Below, in pieces: positions 34,364 to 43,496 of a DNA stretch of 64,000 nt. The notes under the pieces were generated by a model. The model did not search any database. It was given only the letters and a program-made list of their open reading frames with translations, and was not told the origin of the DNA. Each line of letters opens with the position of its first letter. Positions within the stretch are counted from its first letter, which is position 1. This DNA is from Clostridiales bacterium. GTDB lineage: Bacteria > Bacillota > Clostridia > Christensenellales > Aristaeellaceae. The translations under genes and the position numbers were made by a program. The DNA is taken from contig SVGQ01000002.1 in assembly GCA_015056245.1 (NCBI GenBank), positions 25,856 through 89,855 of the forward strand, written 5' to 3'.

Positions 34364-34402
34364 GAAGCCCTCTGTCCGGTGACGCACTGGACAGAGGGCT
34401 TC
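34364..34402. terminator. Hairpin between convergent GNAT and trpB genes
   Basis: GAAGCCCTCTGTCC pairs perfectly with GGACAGAGGGCTTC (14 bp) around an 11-base loop. U-tracts on both sides are weak, so efficiency is uncertain, but its position between convergent genes fits a shared terminator. Confidence 0.65.
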
Positions 34403-34440
34403 TGTTATGGGTTGCTATTGTATGATGAAACAGTTCATCA

Positions 34441-35811
34441 TCAGATTGTCGGCAGCTTCGCCACCGCAGCTGCCAGTTCCTCATCGGTAGGAATATAGTC
34501 GCTCATCTTGCCATCATGGAACTTCTCATAGGACATCATATCGAAGTAGCCGGTGCCGGTCAGGCCGAACAGGATCGTCTTTTCCTCGCCGGTTTCCTTG
34601 CAGCGCAGGGCTTCATCCATGGCTACCTTTATAGCGTGAGAGCTTTCCGGCGCGGGCAGAATGCCCTCCACCCGGGCAAACCGTTCCGCTGCTTCAAACA
34701 CTTCCGTCTGCTTTACGGAGACAGCTTCCATTAGGCCATCATCATACAGCTTGGACAGGATGGGGCTCATGCCATGGTAGCGCAAGCCGCCTGCGTGGCT
34801 GGCAGAAGGAATGAAGCCGCTGCCCAGCGTGTACATCTTGGCAAGGGGGCACACCATGCCCGTATCGCAGTAATCGTAAGCATATACGCCCCGGGTCAGG
34901 CTGGGGCAGGATGCGGGCTCCACGGCGATGAAACGGTAATCCGCTTCGCCCCGGAGCTTCTCGCCCATGAAGGGAGCGATCAGGCCGCCCAGATTGGAGC
35001 CGCCGCCCGCACAGCCGATGATCACATCCGGCTTTACACCGTATTTGTCCATGGCAGCTTTGGCTTCCAGACCGATCACCGACTGGTGCAGCATCACCTG
35101 ATTGAGCACGCTGCCCAGCACATAGCGGTAGCCTTCGGTGTTCACAGCGGTCTCCACTGCTTCGGAGATGGCGCAGCCAAGGCTGCCCGTGGTACCGGGA
35201 TGCTCTGCGAGGATCTTCCGGCCCACCTGGGTTTCCATGGAGGGAGACGGCGTGACGGACGCGCCATAGGTACGCATCACTTCCCGGCGGAAGGGTTTTT
35301 GTTCATAGCTGCACTTGACCATATACACCTTGCAGTCCAGCCCCAAATAGGCACAGGCCATGGACAGCGCCGTGCCCCACTGGCCCGCGCCGGTTTCCGT
35401 AGTAACGCCCCTGAGACCCTGTTTTTTGGCGTAGTAGGCCTGCGCGATGGCAGAGTTCAGCTTGTGGCTGCCGGAGGTATTGTTGCCCTCGAATTTGTAG
35501 TAGATCTTCGCCGGGGTCTGAAGTTTCTCTTCCAGACAGTAGGCCCGCACCAGCGGCGCAGGACGGTACATCTTGTAAAAGTCCAGAATCTCCTGAGGAA
35601 TATCGAAATAGGCAGTGTCCTCGTCCACTTCCTGCCGGGCCAGTTCCGCGCAGAATACGCCGGACAGTTCCTCCGCCGTCATGGGCTGGAGGGTATCGGG
35701 ATTCAGCAGGGGCGCGGGCTTGTTTTTCATGTCGGCACGCAGGTTGTACCAGGCCTTGGGCATCTCGTTTTCGTCCAGATAGATTTTGTAGGGAATCTGC
35801 TTGTTTGCCAT
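34441..35811 (-). CDS. trpB: Tryptophan synthase beta-like protein, TrpB2 type
   Basis: This 456-residue PLP enzyme is of the longer TrpB2 type rather than the about 400-residue TrpB1. TrpB condenses indole and serine to tryptophan. The PLP lysine lies in GNNTSGSHKLNSA, ETGAGQWGTALS is the conserved Glu loop, and GCAGGGSNLGG is the phosphate-binding glycine loop. The extended N-terminus (KIYLDENEMPKAWYNLRADM) is typical of TrpB2. No trpA or other trp gene is adjacent, so it probably uses free indole. A Trp-specific T-box precedes it. Confidence 0.95.
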   Translation of the reverse strand: MANKQIPYKIYLDENEMPKAWYNLRADMKNKPAPLLNPDTLQPMTAEELSGVFCAELARQEVDEDTAYFDIPQEILDFYKMYRPAPLVRAYCLEEKLQTPAKIYYKFEGNNTSGSHKLNSAIAQAYYAKKQGLRGVTTETGAGQWGTALSMACAYLGLDCKVYMVKCSYEQKPFRREVMRTYGASVTPSPSMETQVGRKILAEHPGTTGSLGCAISEAVETAVNTEGYRYVLGSVLNQVMLHQSVIGLEAKAAMDKYGVKPDVIIGCAGGGSNLGGLIAPFMGEKLRGEADYRFIAVEPASCPSLTRGVYAYDYCDTGMVCPLAKMYTLGSGFIPSASHAGGLRYHGMSPILSKLYDDGLMEAVSVKQTEVFEAAERFARVEGILPAPESSHAIKVAMDEALRCKETGEEKTILFGLTGTGYFDMMSYEKFHDGKMSDYIPTDEELAAAVAKLPTI

Positions 35812-35853
35812 GGTTCTGTCCTCCTCTGTTTTTGGTCGCTGAGAGGAGGCAAC

Positions 35854-36144
35854 AAAAAACCTGTCCCCTCAGACAATGGTTGTCTGCTGGGACAGGAGTA
35901 TATTTCATCCTGCGGTGCCACCCGGCTTGACGCGCCTGTTGACGCGCCCACTTTACGCATACTGACATATGCCGACGGTTGATCACGGAGAGTCCAGCTC
36001 CGTCTCGCATACTCCGGTCAACCCGTTTCTGCTCGCCCTCGGAAGTCCATTCAGCCTCGCATTCTCCGCCGCAATCCCACTATCTGCGGCTCTCTGGGGG
36101 AAAAGAGGGGTGGCTTACTCACTCTTCCTCAACGGTTTAGGGGA
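35854..36144 (-). promoter_or_regulatory. T-box riboswitch, tryptophan specific
   Basis: The leader of the trpB gene has the T-box antiterminator sequence GGTGGCACCGCAGG (complement of 35909-35922), which pairs with the tRNA acceptor end. A terminator follows: CCTGTCCC/GGGACAGG (35860-35896) with six T. In stem I, AGAGAGCCGCAG is present and the specifier loop reads GAA-TGG-AC, placing the Trp codon TGG at 36047-36049. Uncharged tRNA-Trp should therefore switch on the gene. Confidence 0.92.
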
Positions 36145-36173
36145 ATGATACATCATCACTTTAGTGTTGTCAA
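36145..36173 (-). promoter_or_regulatory. SigA promoter of the T-box/trpB transcript
   Basis: On the minus strand TTGACA, a 17-base spacer and TATCAT stand just upstream of the T-box leader, giving an about 330-base leader before trpB. Confidence 0.8.
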
Positions 36174-36213
36174 GCGGAAAATTTTTGGAGGATGCGGGAT
36201 AGGCTTTCTCTCC

Positions 36214-37098
36214 TCAGCCCTCTTTTTTTCCAAACAGGCCGGCGTTGATCAGTTCCCTGTCGATCCACTCAGGCGAATAAAACGCGGTTTTGGCGTCCGG
36301 CTGATAGTCCTCGTGCACCTGCGCCCCGGGCTTCTCATCCTGGGTGTAGACCAGCGTCACCTTATCGCCGTTCTCAATGGCGTACCAGTGATAATAACGG
36401 TTTTCATGAATCCGGTCGTATGAGTCAAAACAAGGGAAACGCTCCCGGAAGTACAGCACCCGGCGGCCGAAGGCATCCCGGTACACCGGCACTTTGTAGC
36501 CCCGGTAGAACACGCCGTCCAGTTCACCTTCGCTTTTCGCCTTGAGCTGCGCAACGGTCAGATAAGATCTCCCGGCGGCAACAAACAAGCTTTCATCCTC
36601 TTTCGTGGACTCCGTAAGCATTTCATCCCCTGACTGATCATCAGCCGTCTTAAGTGGTTCGATCAGTCCGGCAGCGATCAGTTCTCCGTCAATCCACCAG
36701 GGAATCTCAAACGCTGTCTCCGCTTGCGCTGTGTAGTTCTCGTGCACCTGTACGCCCGGCGTATCATCCTTTTGGTATACCAGCGTCACCTGCTGGCGAT
36801 CCGCGATGGCATACCAGTTGCTATAACGGTCTTCATACAAGGAATCAAAGCTGTCTAAGCCCGGAAACTTCTCCCAGAAATGCAGCACCCTGCGCCCATG
36901 GATATCCTCGTACACAGGAATTTTGAACATCTCATGCTCGGCAGACGCAAGGGCTTCCCGCTCTCTGGCCTTCAGCTGCCTGACAGACCGATAGGCTTTC
37001 CCGGCAGCTTCAAAGGTATCGGCAGGATCAGCCGGGGTCCATCTGTCCCTGATACCGGCAAGCCATCTTTTTGTACTCCGAAACCATTTGCTGAACAT
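36214..37098 (-). CDS. Protein with two tandem copies of an about 115-residue domain, unknown function
   Basis: I start this at ATG 37098 (MFSKWFRSTKRW), 8 bases after GGGGG; a TTG six bases upstream is possible. The 294 residues hold two repeats, about residues 32-146 and 174-289. They share AAGKAYxxVxQLKAK, KIPVYEDIHGRRVLHFWEKFPGLDSFD / KVPVYRDAFGRRVLYFRERFPCFDSYD, NWYAI/HWYAI, VTLVYxxDxxPGxQVHE and WIDGELIAAGL/WIDRELINAGL. No signal peptide or helix is evident beyond a basic N-terminus. I do not recognise the domain. Confidence 0.8.
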   Translation of the reverse strand: MFSKWFRSTKRWLAGIRDRWTPADPADTFEAAGKAYRSVRQLKAREREALASAEHEMFKIPVYEDIHGRRVLHFWEKFPGLDSFDSLYEDRYSNWYAIADRQQVTLVYQKDDTPGVQVHENYTAQAETAFEIPWWIDGELIAAGLIEPLKTADDQSGDEMLTESTKEDESLFVAAGRSYLTVAQLKAKSEGELDGVFYRGYKVPVYRDAFGRRVLYFRERFPCFDSYDRIHENRYYHWYAIENGDKVTLVYTQDEKPGAQVHEDYQPDAKTAFYSPEWIDRELINAGLFGKKEG

Positions 37099-37130
37099 CC
37101 ACAATGCCCCCTTTGGCTATAAATTGCAAG

Positions 37131-37159
37131 TATGGTAGCACATATCCACGGCAATGGCA
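37131..37159 (-). promoter_or_regulatory. Possible promoter of the duplicated-domain gene
   Basis: On the minus strand TTGCCA, a 17-base spacer and TACCAT lie about 33 bases upstream of the ATG at 37098. The match is moderate. Confidence 0.4.
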
Positions 37160-37220
37160 ACAGCTGTTTTGGCATGACGCTTTTTTCTGCCGGTTTTCTC
37201 CAAAAAAGTACTTCGACCCC

Positions 37221-37249
37221 TTGCGCATCCCATAAGGTTGTGCTATACT
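37221..37249 (+). promoter_or_regulatory. SigA promoter of rpsB
   Basis: TTGCGC, a 17-base spacer and an extended TGCTATACT lie about 100 bases upstream of rpsB. The intervening leader is GC-rich, but I cannot assign a ribosomal-protein autoregulatory fold to it. Confidence 0.65.
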
Positions 37250-37352
37250 CTATCCGATTACGCACCTTTGCGGTTCGCATGCTTGTGCCGCCCAATGGCG
37301 GTGGCTGTGCGGTGTGGCCCAAGGGGTGGAAAAAACAAGGAGGATACCCAAA

Positions 37353-38093
37353 ATGGCAGTTATCTCTATGAAGCAGCTCCTGGAAGCGGGCGTGCACTTC
37401 GGTCACCAGACCCGCCGCTGGAACCCCAAAATGGCTCAGTACATCTTCACTGAGCGCAACGGCATCTACATCATCGACCTGCAGAAGACCGTCCGCAAGG
37501 CCGACGAAGCCTACAACTTCGTGCGTGACCTGGCTATGGAAGGCAAGAGCATCCTGTTCGTCGGCACCAAGAAGCAGGCTCAGGAGTCCATCGCTTCCGA
37601 AGCTCAGCGCTGCAACATGTACTATGTCAACAACCGCTGGCTGGGCGGCATGCTGACCAACTTCCGCACCATCCGCACCCGCGTGGAGCGCCTCAACCAG
37701 ATCGACAAGATGGAAGCCGCCGGTCAGTTCGACGTGCTGCCCAAGAAGGAAGTCATTAAGCTGCAGCATGAGCGCGAAAAGCTGGAAGCCAACCTGGGCG
37801 GCATCCGTGAGATGAAGAAGCTCCCCGGCGCCCTGTTCGTGGTTGACCCCCGCAAGGAGCACATCGCTGTTGCCGAAGCCCGCGCTCTGAACATCCCGAT
37901 CGTGGCTATCGTTGACACCAACTGCGATCCCGATGAAATCGACTACGTCATCCCCGGCAACGACGACGCTATCCGCGCCGTGAAGCTGATCGCCGGCAAG
38001 CTGGCTGACGCTGTGCTGGAAGGCAAGCAGGGCGAGCAGGATGCCACTGGCGAAGCCGCTCCCGAAGAGGAAGCCGCCAAGGTTGAAGAATAA
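37353..38093 (+). CDS. rpsB: 30S ribosomal protein S2
   Basis: S2 (246 residues) binds the 30S head-body junction. The start [27 protein letters not shown] is diagnostic, followed by [60 protein letters not shown] and an acidic tail. An AAGGAGG site precedes ATG 37353. It is followed by tsf and pyrH, the standard bacterial order. Codon use is highly biased, as expected for a strongly expressed gene. Confidence 0.98.
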   Translation: MAVISMKQLLEAGVHFGHQTRRWNPKMAQYIFTERNGIYIIDLQKTVRKADEAYNFVRDLAMEGKSILFVGTKKQAQESIASEAQRCNMYYVNNRWLGGMLTNFRTIRTRVERLNQIDKMEAAGQFDVLPKKEVIKLQHEREKLEANLGGIREMKKLPGALFVVDPRKEHIAVAEARALNIPIVAIVDTNCDPDEIDYVIPGNDDAIRAVKLIAGKLADAVLEGKQGEQDATGEAAPEEEAAKVEE

Positions 38094-38168
38094 TTTCTGA
38101 ATATACTGGCACGGGCGCAGCAAACCTGCGCCCGGCCCCAACGATTGAGTAAAGGAGCGAGAATTCCT

Positions 38169-39110
38169 ATGGCCAACATTACTTCTCAGATGGTTAAGGA
38201 ACTGCGTGAAATGACCCAGGCCGGCATGATGGACTGCAAGAAGGCTCTGGTTGAAGCCGATGGCGATATGGACAAGGCCGTTGAGTGGCTGCGCGAGAAG
38301 GGCCTCGCCGCTGCCGCCAAGAAGGCTGGCCGTATTGCTGCTGAAGGCGTTGTTGCCAGCTACGTTTCCGACGATGCCAAGATCGGCGTTGTGGTGGAAG
38401 TGAACTGCGAAACCGACTTCGTTGCCAAGACCGACAACTTCATCAACTTCTCCAAGAACGTTGCCAAGCACATCGCTGCTGCCAACCCCGCTGATGTTGA
38501 TGAGCTGATGAACCAGAAGTTCGTGGATGACGAGAGCAAGACCATCACCGACCTGGTGAGCGATGCCACCGTCTCCATCGGCGAAAAGATCTCCATCCGC
38601 CGCTTTGCCCGCTACGAAGCCGACAACGGCGCTGTGGAAACCTACATCCACATGGGCGGCAAGATCGGCGTTCTGCTGCAGGTTGCCAACGACAACGCTG
38701 CTTCCCTGACTGCCGACGAGTTCAAGGCTTTCTATCATGACGTGGCCCTGCAGATCGCTGCCGCCCGTCCCACCTATGTGCGCCCCGAGGAAGTGCCTGC
38801 TGCCACTCTGGAGAACGAGCGCAAGATCCTCCGCGCCCAGGCCATGGAAGAAGGCAAGCCCGAAGATATTGCCAACCGCATGGTGGAAGGCCGTATCAAG
38901 AAGTACTACAAGGAAGTCTGCCTGCTGGAGCAGCCCTTCGTCAAGGATGGCGACAAGAGCATCAAGCAGGTTATGGCTGAGACCGCCAAGGCTATCGGCG
39001 CCAATCTGGATCTGGTCAAGTTCGAGCGCTTCGAGCGCGGCGAAGGCATCGAGAAGCGCAAGGATAACTTTGCTGAAGAAATCGCTGCCCAGATGGCTGC
39101 TATGAAGTAA
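38169..39110 (+). CDS. tsf: Translation elongation factor Ts
   Basis: EF-Ts (313 residues) is the nucleotide exchange factor for EF-Tu. The N-terminal UBA-like domain is [45 protein letters not shown], and the TDFVAK motif (CETDFVAKT) lies near residue 80. The C-terminal [16 protein letters not shown] segment appears as [20 protein letters not shown]. Start at ATG 38169 after AAAGGAG. It ends with a strong terminator separating it from pyrH. Confidence 0.98.
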   Translation: MANITSQMVKELREMTQAGMMDCKKALVEADGDMDKAVEWLREKGLAAAAKKAGRIAAEGVVASYVSDDAKIGVVVEVNCETDFVAKTDNFINFSKNVAKHIAAANPADVDELMNQKFVDDESKTITDLVSDATVSIGEKISIRRFARYEADNGAVETYIHMGGKIGVLLQVANDNAASLTADEFKAFYHDVALQIAAARPTYVRPEEVPAATLENERKILRAQAMEEGKPEDIANRMVEGRIKKYYKEVCLLEQPFVKDGDKSIKQVMAETAKAIGANLDLVKFERFERGEGIEKRKDNFAEEIAAQMAAMK

Positions 39111-39148
39111 TTCAACCCACGGTTTCAACGGTCAGGCATTGACCTTGT

Positions 39149-39179
39149 GGCACGCAGGCTTTGCCTGCGTGCCTTTTTT
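39149..39179 (+). terminator. Rho-independent terminator after tsf
   Basis: GGCACGCAGG pairs with CCTGCGTGCC around CTTTG, followed directly by six T. It lies about 38 bases after the tsf stop, so rpsB-tsf is likely one unit and pyrH depends on readthrough or its own weak start. Confidence 0.92.
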
Positions 39180-39208
39180 CACACCATCGATACAAGGAGG
39201 ATGTTCTC

Positions 39209-39922
39209 ATGCCCGTACCCTACAAGCGCGTTATCCTCAAGCTCAGCGGTGAAGCCCTGGGCGAAAACGGTAAAGGTTTCTGCCACGAAAAGTTTGAAGA
39301 TGCTGCCAAGATGCTCATCGATATCCAGAAGACCGGCGTTCAGCTGGCAGTGGTCATCGGCGGCGGCAACGTGTGGCGCGGTCGTCGCGGCGCTGCCATG
39401 CGCATGGGTACCGTGGCTGCTGACCAGATGGGCATGCTGGGCACCCTGCAGAATTGCCTGTACATGCGGGACACCCTCGCCCACATGGGTGCTAAGGCGA
39501 CCGTCATGACCGCTGTGGATATGCCCCGCTTTGCCGAGCCCTACAACACCGTTAAGGCGCTGGAGCTGCTTTCTCAGGGCCATATCGTGCTGTTCGCCTG
39601 CGGCATTGGCAGCCCCTGCTTCTCCACCGATACCACCGTGGTGCTCCGCGGCATCGAGCTGGAATGCGATGCCCTGCTCATGGCAAAGAACATCGATGGT
39701 GTCTACACCGCCGACCCCAACGTGGACCCCACCGCTACCCTCATCCCCGACATTTCCTACGCCGAAGCCGCTGCCCGCGACCTGAAGGTCATGGATGCCG
39801 CCGCTTTCAGCCTGCTGCGCGAAAACAACGTGCCCCAGCTGCGCGTCTTCGGCCTCCAGCCCGCTGAGAACATCATCAAGGTGCTCAACGGAGACACCAT
39901 GGGTACCATTTTGCATCCGTAA
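39209..39922 (+). CDS. pyrH: UMP kinase
   Basis: PyrH (237 residues) phosphorylates UMP to UDP. The amino-acid-kinase fold motifs are KRVILKLSGEALG, VVIGGGNVWRG, the GTVAADQMGMLGTLQN segment specific to UMP kinase, GIGSPCFSTDTTVVLRGIELECDALLMAKNIDGVYTADP and FGLQPAENIIKVLNG. The start ATG 39209 follows AAGGAGG. The ribosome recycling factor gene frr, normally next, is absent; repeat-rich DNA and a MATE gene follow instead. Confidence 0.97.
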   Translation: MPVPYKRVILKLSGEALGENGKGFCHEKFEDAAKMLIDIQKTGVQLAVVIGGGNVWRGRRGAAMRMGTVAADQMGMLGTLQNCLYMRDTLAHMGAKATVMTAVDMPRFAEPYNTVKALELLSQGHIVLFACGIGSPCFSTDTTVVLRGIELECDALLMAKNIDGVYTADPNVDPTATLIPDISYAEAAARDLKVMDAAAFSLLRENNVPQLRVFGLQPAENIIKVLNGDTMGTILHP

Positions 39923-39927
39923 GGGGG

Positions 39928-40272
39928 ATGAAGCAGGGGCTCTGCCCCTGCACCCTGCCAAAGGGGCTGAGCCCCTTTGGAAACCCGCTCTTTGCGCCCA
40001 TTTCATGGGCGCAAGGGTGGGGGCGTTTTGTTTGAGGATTGCTCTCAGACCGCCGGTCGGAGGCTTCGCCTCACTACTTTATTGGCTTCCCGGCTCGCTT
40101 GGGTGATTTGGTTTTTTTACAGCTGTGCACAATATGCCGCTATATCTCCCAAGTCCCTTTTTCAACACCACATTCACTACACCTTTGTCCGCATGAAATG
40201 CGGACAATACCGGGATTCTTAAGGGGCAATGCCCCTTAAGCGGAGGGTGCGGGAGGCGGAGCCTCCTGCGAC
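39928..40272. repeat. Gene-free region with several three-base-loop palindromes, copy D
   Basis: The 371 bases between pyrH and the MATE gene contain no gene. Palindromes seen are GCAGGGGC-TCT-GCCCCTGC (about 39931), CCAAAGGGGC-TGA-GCCCCTTTGG (about 39958), TTGCGCCCA/TGGGCGCAA (about 39992), TTGTCCGCAT-GAA-ATGCGGACAA (40185-40207), AAGGGGC-AAT-GCCCCTT (about 40220) and GGAGGC-GGA-GCCTCC. The first group shares the GGGGC-TCT-GCCCC unit with copy A. Confidence 0.75.
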
Positions 40273-40293
40273 TACCCTCAAAGAAAGGAAACT

Positions 40294-41739
40294 ATGCTCA
40301 AGAAGATTCAAGCTTTGTTTGCACCGCGGGATTTGACGGTGGGCAAGCCCATGAGCGGGATTGCCATGTTTGCCATCCCGCTTTTGATTGGCAATCTGGC
40401 CCAGCAGATGTACAACACGGTGGACGCCATCGTGGTGGGCCAGTATGTAGGCGATGCCGCGCTGGGCGCTGTAGGCCTTGGCGGCGCTGTGCTGAACCTG
40501 ATTCTGGTACTGTTTATGGGCATCTCTACTGGTGCTACCATCGTGGTCAGCCAGTACTTTGGCGCCAAGGACCGGGAACGCCTGAGCAATGCGGTAGGCA
40601 CCACCATCATGCTGACCATTATCAGCGGCATTTTCATGTCCATTGTGGGCATGCTGCTGAGCCGCCCCTTGCTGAAGCTGCTGGGAACCTCCGATGCCAT
40701 GATCGGTCTGGCGACGGATTATCTGGTCATCATCATGCTGGGATTGGTGGGTAATGGCCTGTACAATATCTTAAGCGGCGTGATGCGCGGCCTTGGTGAC
40801 TCCACCAGTCCGTTGATCTACCTGCTGGTGGCCTGCGGCCTGAACATCGTGCTGGATCTTCTGTTCGTGGTAGCCTTTGGCATGACCACCGAAGGCGTGG
40901 CATGGGCCACCATCATCGCGCAGGGCGTTTCCGCTGTGCTGTGCGTTCTGAAACTGCGCAAGATGACCCACATTCTGGACCTGAACCGCAAAACCCTGCG
41001 CATGGACAAAGCCATCGTGCAGCGCGTGGTGAAACTGGGCGTACCCGCTGGCCTGACCCAGATGATCTTCGCCCTGAGCAACATTCTGGTCCAGTCCCTG
41101 ACCACCTCGCTGGGCGATAACGTGGTGACCGCCTGCACCGCTATCATGCGTGTGGACGGCTTTGCCATGATGCCCAACTTCACCTTCGGTATCGCGGCTA
41201 CCACCTTTGCCGGTCAGAACGTGGGTGCACGACGATGGGACCGCGTCAAGCAGGGTGCGAAAGCTACGCTGATCCTTGCTGTTGGCACTGCCACGGTGCT
41301 GGTGGTCGGCATCCTGCTGTTCGGTAAGAACCTGATGCAGGTGTTCACCTCCACGCCGGAGATCGTGGATCTGGGCGTGAGCATGATGCGCCTGCTGGCA
41401 GTTGGCTACATTGCCTTCGCTGTGACCCAGACCCTGCAGGGCATTATGCGCGGTTGCGGCGAGACGGTGGTTCCCATGTGGATCAGTATCATCGTAACGG
41501 TGATCATCCGCATGCCGCTGGCCTACCTGTGGGCGCACCTGACCAAGAGCGCAGCGTGGCCCAACGGTAACCCCACCTGCCTGTACGGTTCTCTGCTGAC
41601 GGCGTGGGTTTCCGGCTGCCTGCTGACCACCCTCTTTTACATCAAGGGCAAATGGCGCAAGCGCACCAAGAAGGCCCTCACTGAACCCACCAATGAAAAC
41701 GACATAAACGAGCTGGAGGAAACCATCCAGCCTGCCTGA
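40294..41739 (+). CDS. MATE-family multidrug/sodium exporter
   Basis: The 481-residue protein has 12 predicted helices in two homologous halves and belongs to the MATE family of cation/drug antiporters, in the MepA/DinF-like Firmicutes branch. Family segments include PLLIGNLAQQMYNTVDAIVVGQYVGDAALGAVGLGG in helix 1-2 and its second-half counterpart VPAGLTQMIFALSNILVQSLTTSLGDNVVTACTAIMRVDGF. RGLGDSTSPLIY and RGCGETVVPMWIS are the paired loops. AAAGAAAGGA precedes the ATG. The substrate is unknown; it is co-directional with argS. Confidence 0.93.
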   Translation: MLKKIQALFAPRDLTVGKPMSGIAMFAIPLLIGNLAQQMYNTVDAIVVGQYVGDAALGAVGLGGAVLNLILVLFMGISTGATIVVSQYFGAKDRERLSNAVGTTIMLTIISGIFMSIVGMLLSRPLLKLLGTSDAMIGLATDYLVIIMLGLVGNGLYNILSGVMRGLGDSTSPLIYLLVACGLNIVLDLLFVVAFGMTTEGVAWATIIAQGVSAVLCVLKLRKMTHILDLNRKTLRMDKAIVQRVVKLGVPAGLTQMIFALSNILVQSLTTSLGDNVVTACTAIMRVDGFAMMPNFTFGIAATTFAGQNVGARRWDRVKQGAKATLILAVGTATVLVVGILLFGKNLMQVFTSTPEIVDLGVSMMRLLAVGYIAFAVTQTLQGIMRGCGETVVPMWISIIVTVIIRMPLAYLWAHLTKSAAWPNGNPTCLYGSLLTAWVSGCLLTTLFYIKGKWRKRTKKALTEPTNENDINELEETIQPA

Positions 41740-41770
41740 TACAACCTTTGACGAAGGGAGCAAACCCACT

Positions 41771-43495
41771 ATGGATACCAAACAGAGCCTTGCTGCTTTG
41801 ATCGCTGAAACCATTGAAAACTGTTACATGGGCATTGATGGTCTGCCCACTGCCGAGGAGATCGGCGGTTTTCTGGAGATCCCCCCCCAGAAGGAAATGG
41901 GCGACTACGCCTTCCCCTGCTTCAAGCTGAGCCGCGCCCTGCGCATGGGCCCGCCCCAGATCGCTTCCACCCTGGCTGGCGCTATCGACGCTGGCGACCT
42001 GTGCGAAGCCAAGCAGCAGGGCGGTTACCTGAACTTTTTCCTGAACCGCGACAACTTTGCAAAAAAGACGCTGGACAACGTGCTGGCTGCCGGGGAAGCC
42101 TACGGCGCATCCGACATGGGCGATGGCAAGACCGTCTGCATCGACTACTCTTCCATCAATATCGCCAAGCGTTTCCACATCGGTCATCTGTCCACCACCA
42201 TGCTGGGCCACAGCCTGGGCCGCATCTTCCGCCATCTGGGCTACAAGACCGTGGGCATCAACCACTTGGGCGACTGGGGCACCCAGTTCGGCAAGCTGAT
42301 CTATGCCTTCAAGACCTGGGGCGACGAAGCCGAAGTGGAAGCCAAGGGCGTGCCGGAGCTGACCCGTCTGTACGTGAAGTTCCACGAGGAAGCCGAGAAG
42401 GATCCCTCTCTGGACGATGAAGGCCGCCGCTGGTTCAAAGCCATCGAAGATGGCGATCAGGAAGCCCTGCGCCTGTTCAACTGGTTCAAGGATCTGACCC
42501 TGCGGGATGCCAAGCCCGTCTACGATATGCTGGGCGTGGAGTTTGACAGCTACAACGGTGAATCCTTCTATGTGGACAAGACCGACCGTGTGGTCAACGA
42601 ACTGCGGGACAAGAACCTGCTGACCCTGTCCGAGGGCGCTTCCGTGGTGGATCTGAACGAGGAAGAGAGCGGTATGCCTCCCTGTCTGATCCTGAAAAAG
42701 GACGGCACCACCATCTATGCCACCCGCGATATCGCCGCTGCCCTGTACCGCAAGGAAACCTACGATTTCGACAAGTGTCTCTATGTGGTGGCCTATCAGC
42801 AGGATCTGCACTTCCGGCAGTTCTTCAAGGTCATTGAAAAGATGGGCTACGACTGGGCCAAGGATCTGGTGCACGTTTCCTTCGGCATGATCAGCGTGGG
42901 CGGTCAGAGCCTGTCCACCCGCAAAGGCCACGTGCTGTTCCTGGAGGATGTGCTGAACACCGCCATCCAGAAAGCCCGGGAGATCATCGAAGAAAAGAGC
43001 CCCAACCTGGAAAACAAGGACGAGGTTGCCAAGCAGGTGGGTATCGGCGCTGTCATTTACGCCGACCTGCAGAACGGCCGTATCAAGGATATCGACTTCA
43101 CTTGGGAGCGTGTGCTCAGCTTTGACGGCGAGACCGGCCCCTATGTGCAGTACACCCACGCCCGCTGCTGCAGCGCCCTGCGCAAGGCCGAGGGTCTGGA
43201 AGAGGCCGCCATCGACTACTCCGCCCTCAGCGACGACTACGCTCAGGAACTGCTGCGCCAGCTGAGCCGCTTCCCCGACACCGTTAAGGAAGCTGCCCTG
43301 CGCTACGAGCCCAGCATCATCACCCGTGCGGTCACCGAGCTGTGCAAGGCCTACAACAAGTTCTATTATGAAAACCGCATCATCGTGGACGAGGCCGGTG
43401 TGCGCGCTGCCCGCGTTGCCCTAACCCGCGCCGTGAAGAACACCATCAAGACCGGCCTGTACCTGATCGGTATGGAAGCCCCGGAGAGGATGTAA
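41771..43495 (+). CDS. argS: Arginyl-tRNA synthetase
   Basis: ArgRS (574 residues) charges tRNA-Arg. The N-terminal Add-1 domain precedes a class I core with SSINIAKRFHIGHLSTTMLG (HIGH motif near residue 138) and a diverged KMSKS region, QSLSTRKGHVLFLEDVL. The C-terminal anticodon-binding domain ends LIGMEAPERM. Many ArgRS enzymes lack the canonical KMSKS lysine, so this is normal. The start ATG 41771 follows GAAGGGAG. The next gene begins one base after its stop. Confidence 0.97.
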   Translation: MDTKQSLAALIAETIENCYMGIDGLPTAEEIGGFLEIPPQKEMGDYAFPCFKLSRALRMGPPQIASTLAGAIDAGDLCEAKQQGGYLNFFLNRDNFAKKTLDNVLAAGEAYGASDMGDGKTVCIDYSSINIAKRFHIGHLSTTMLGHSLGRIFRHLGYKTVGINHLGDWGTQFGKLIYAFKTWGDEAEVEAKGVPELTRLYVKFHEEAEKDPSLDDEGRRWFKAIEDGDQEALRLFNWFKDLTLRDAKPVYDMLGVEFDSYNGESFYVDKTDRVVNELRDKNLLTLSEGASVVDLNEEESGMPPCLILKKDGTTIYATRDIAAALYRKETYDFDKCLYVVAYQQDLHFRQFFKVIEKMGYDWAKDLVHVSFGMISVGGQSLSTRKGHVLFLEDVLNTAIQKAREIIEEKSPNLENKDEVAKQVGIGAVIYADLQNGRIKDIDFTWERVLSFDGETGPYVQYTHARCCSALRKAEGLEEAAIDYSALSDDYAQELLRQLSRFPDTVKEAALRYEPSIITRAVTELCKAYNKFYYENRIIVDEAGVRAARVALTRAVKNTIKTGLYLIGMEAPERM

Positions 43496-43496
43496 C

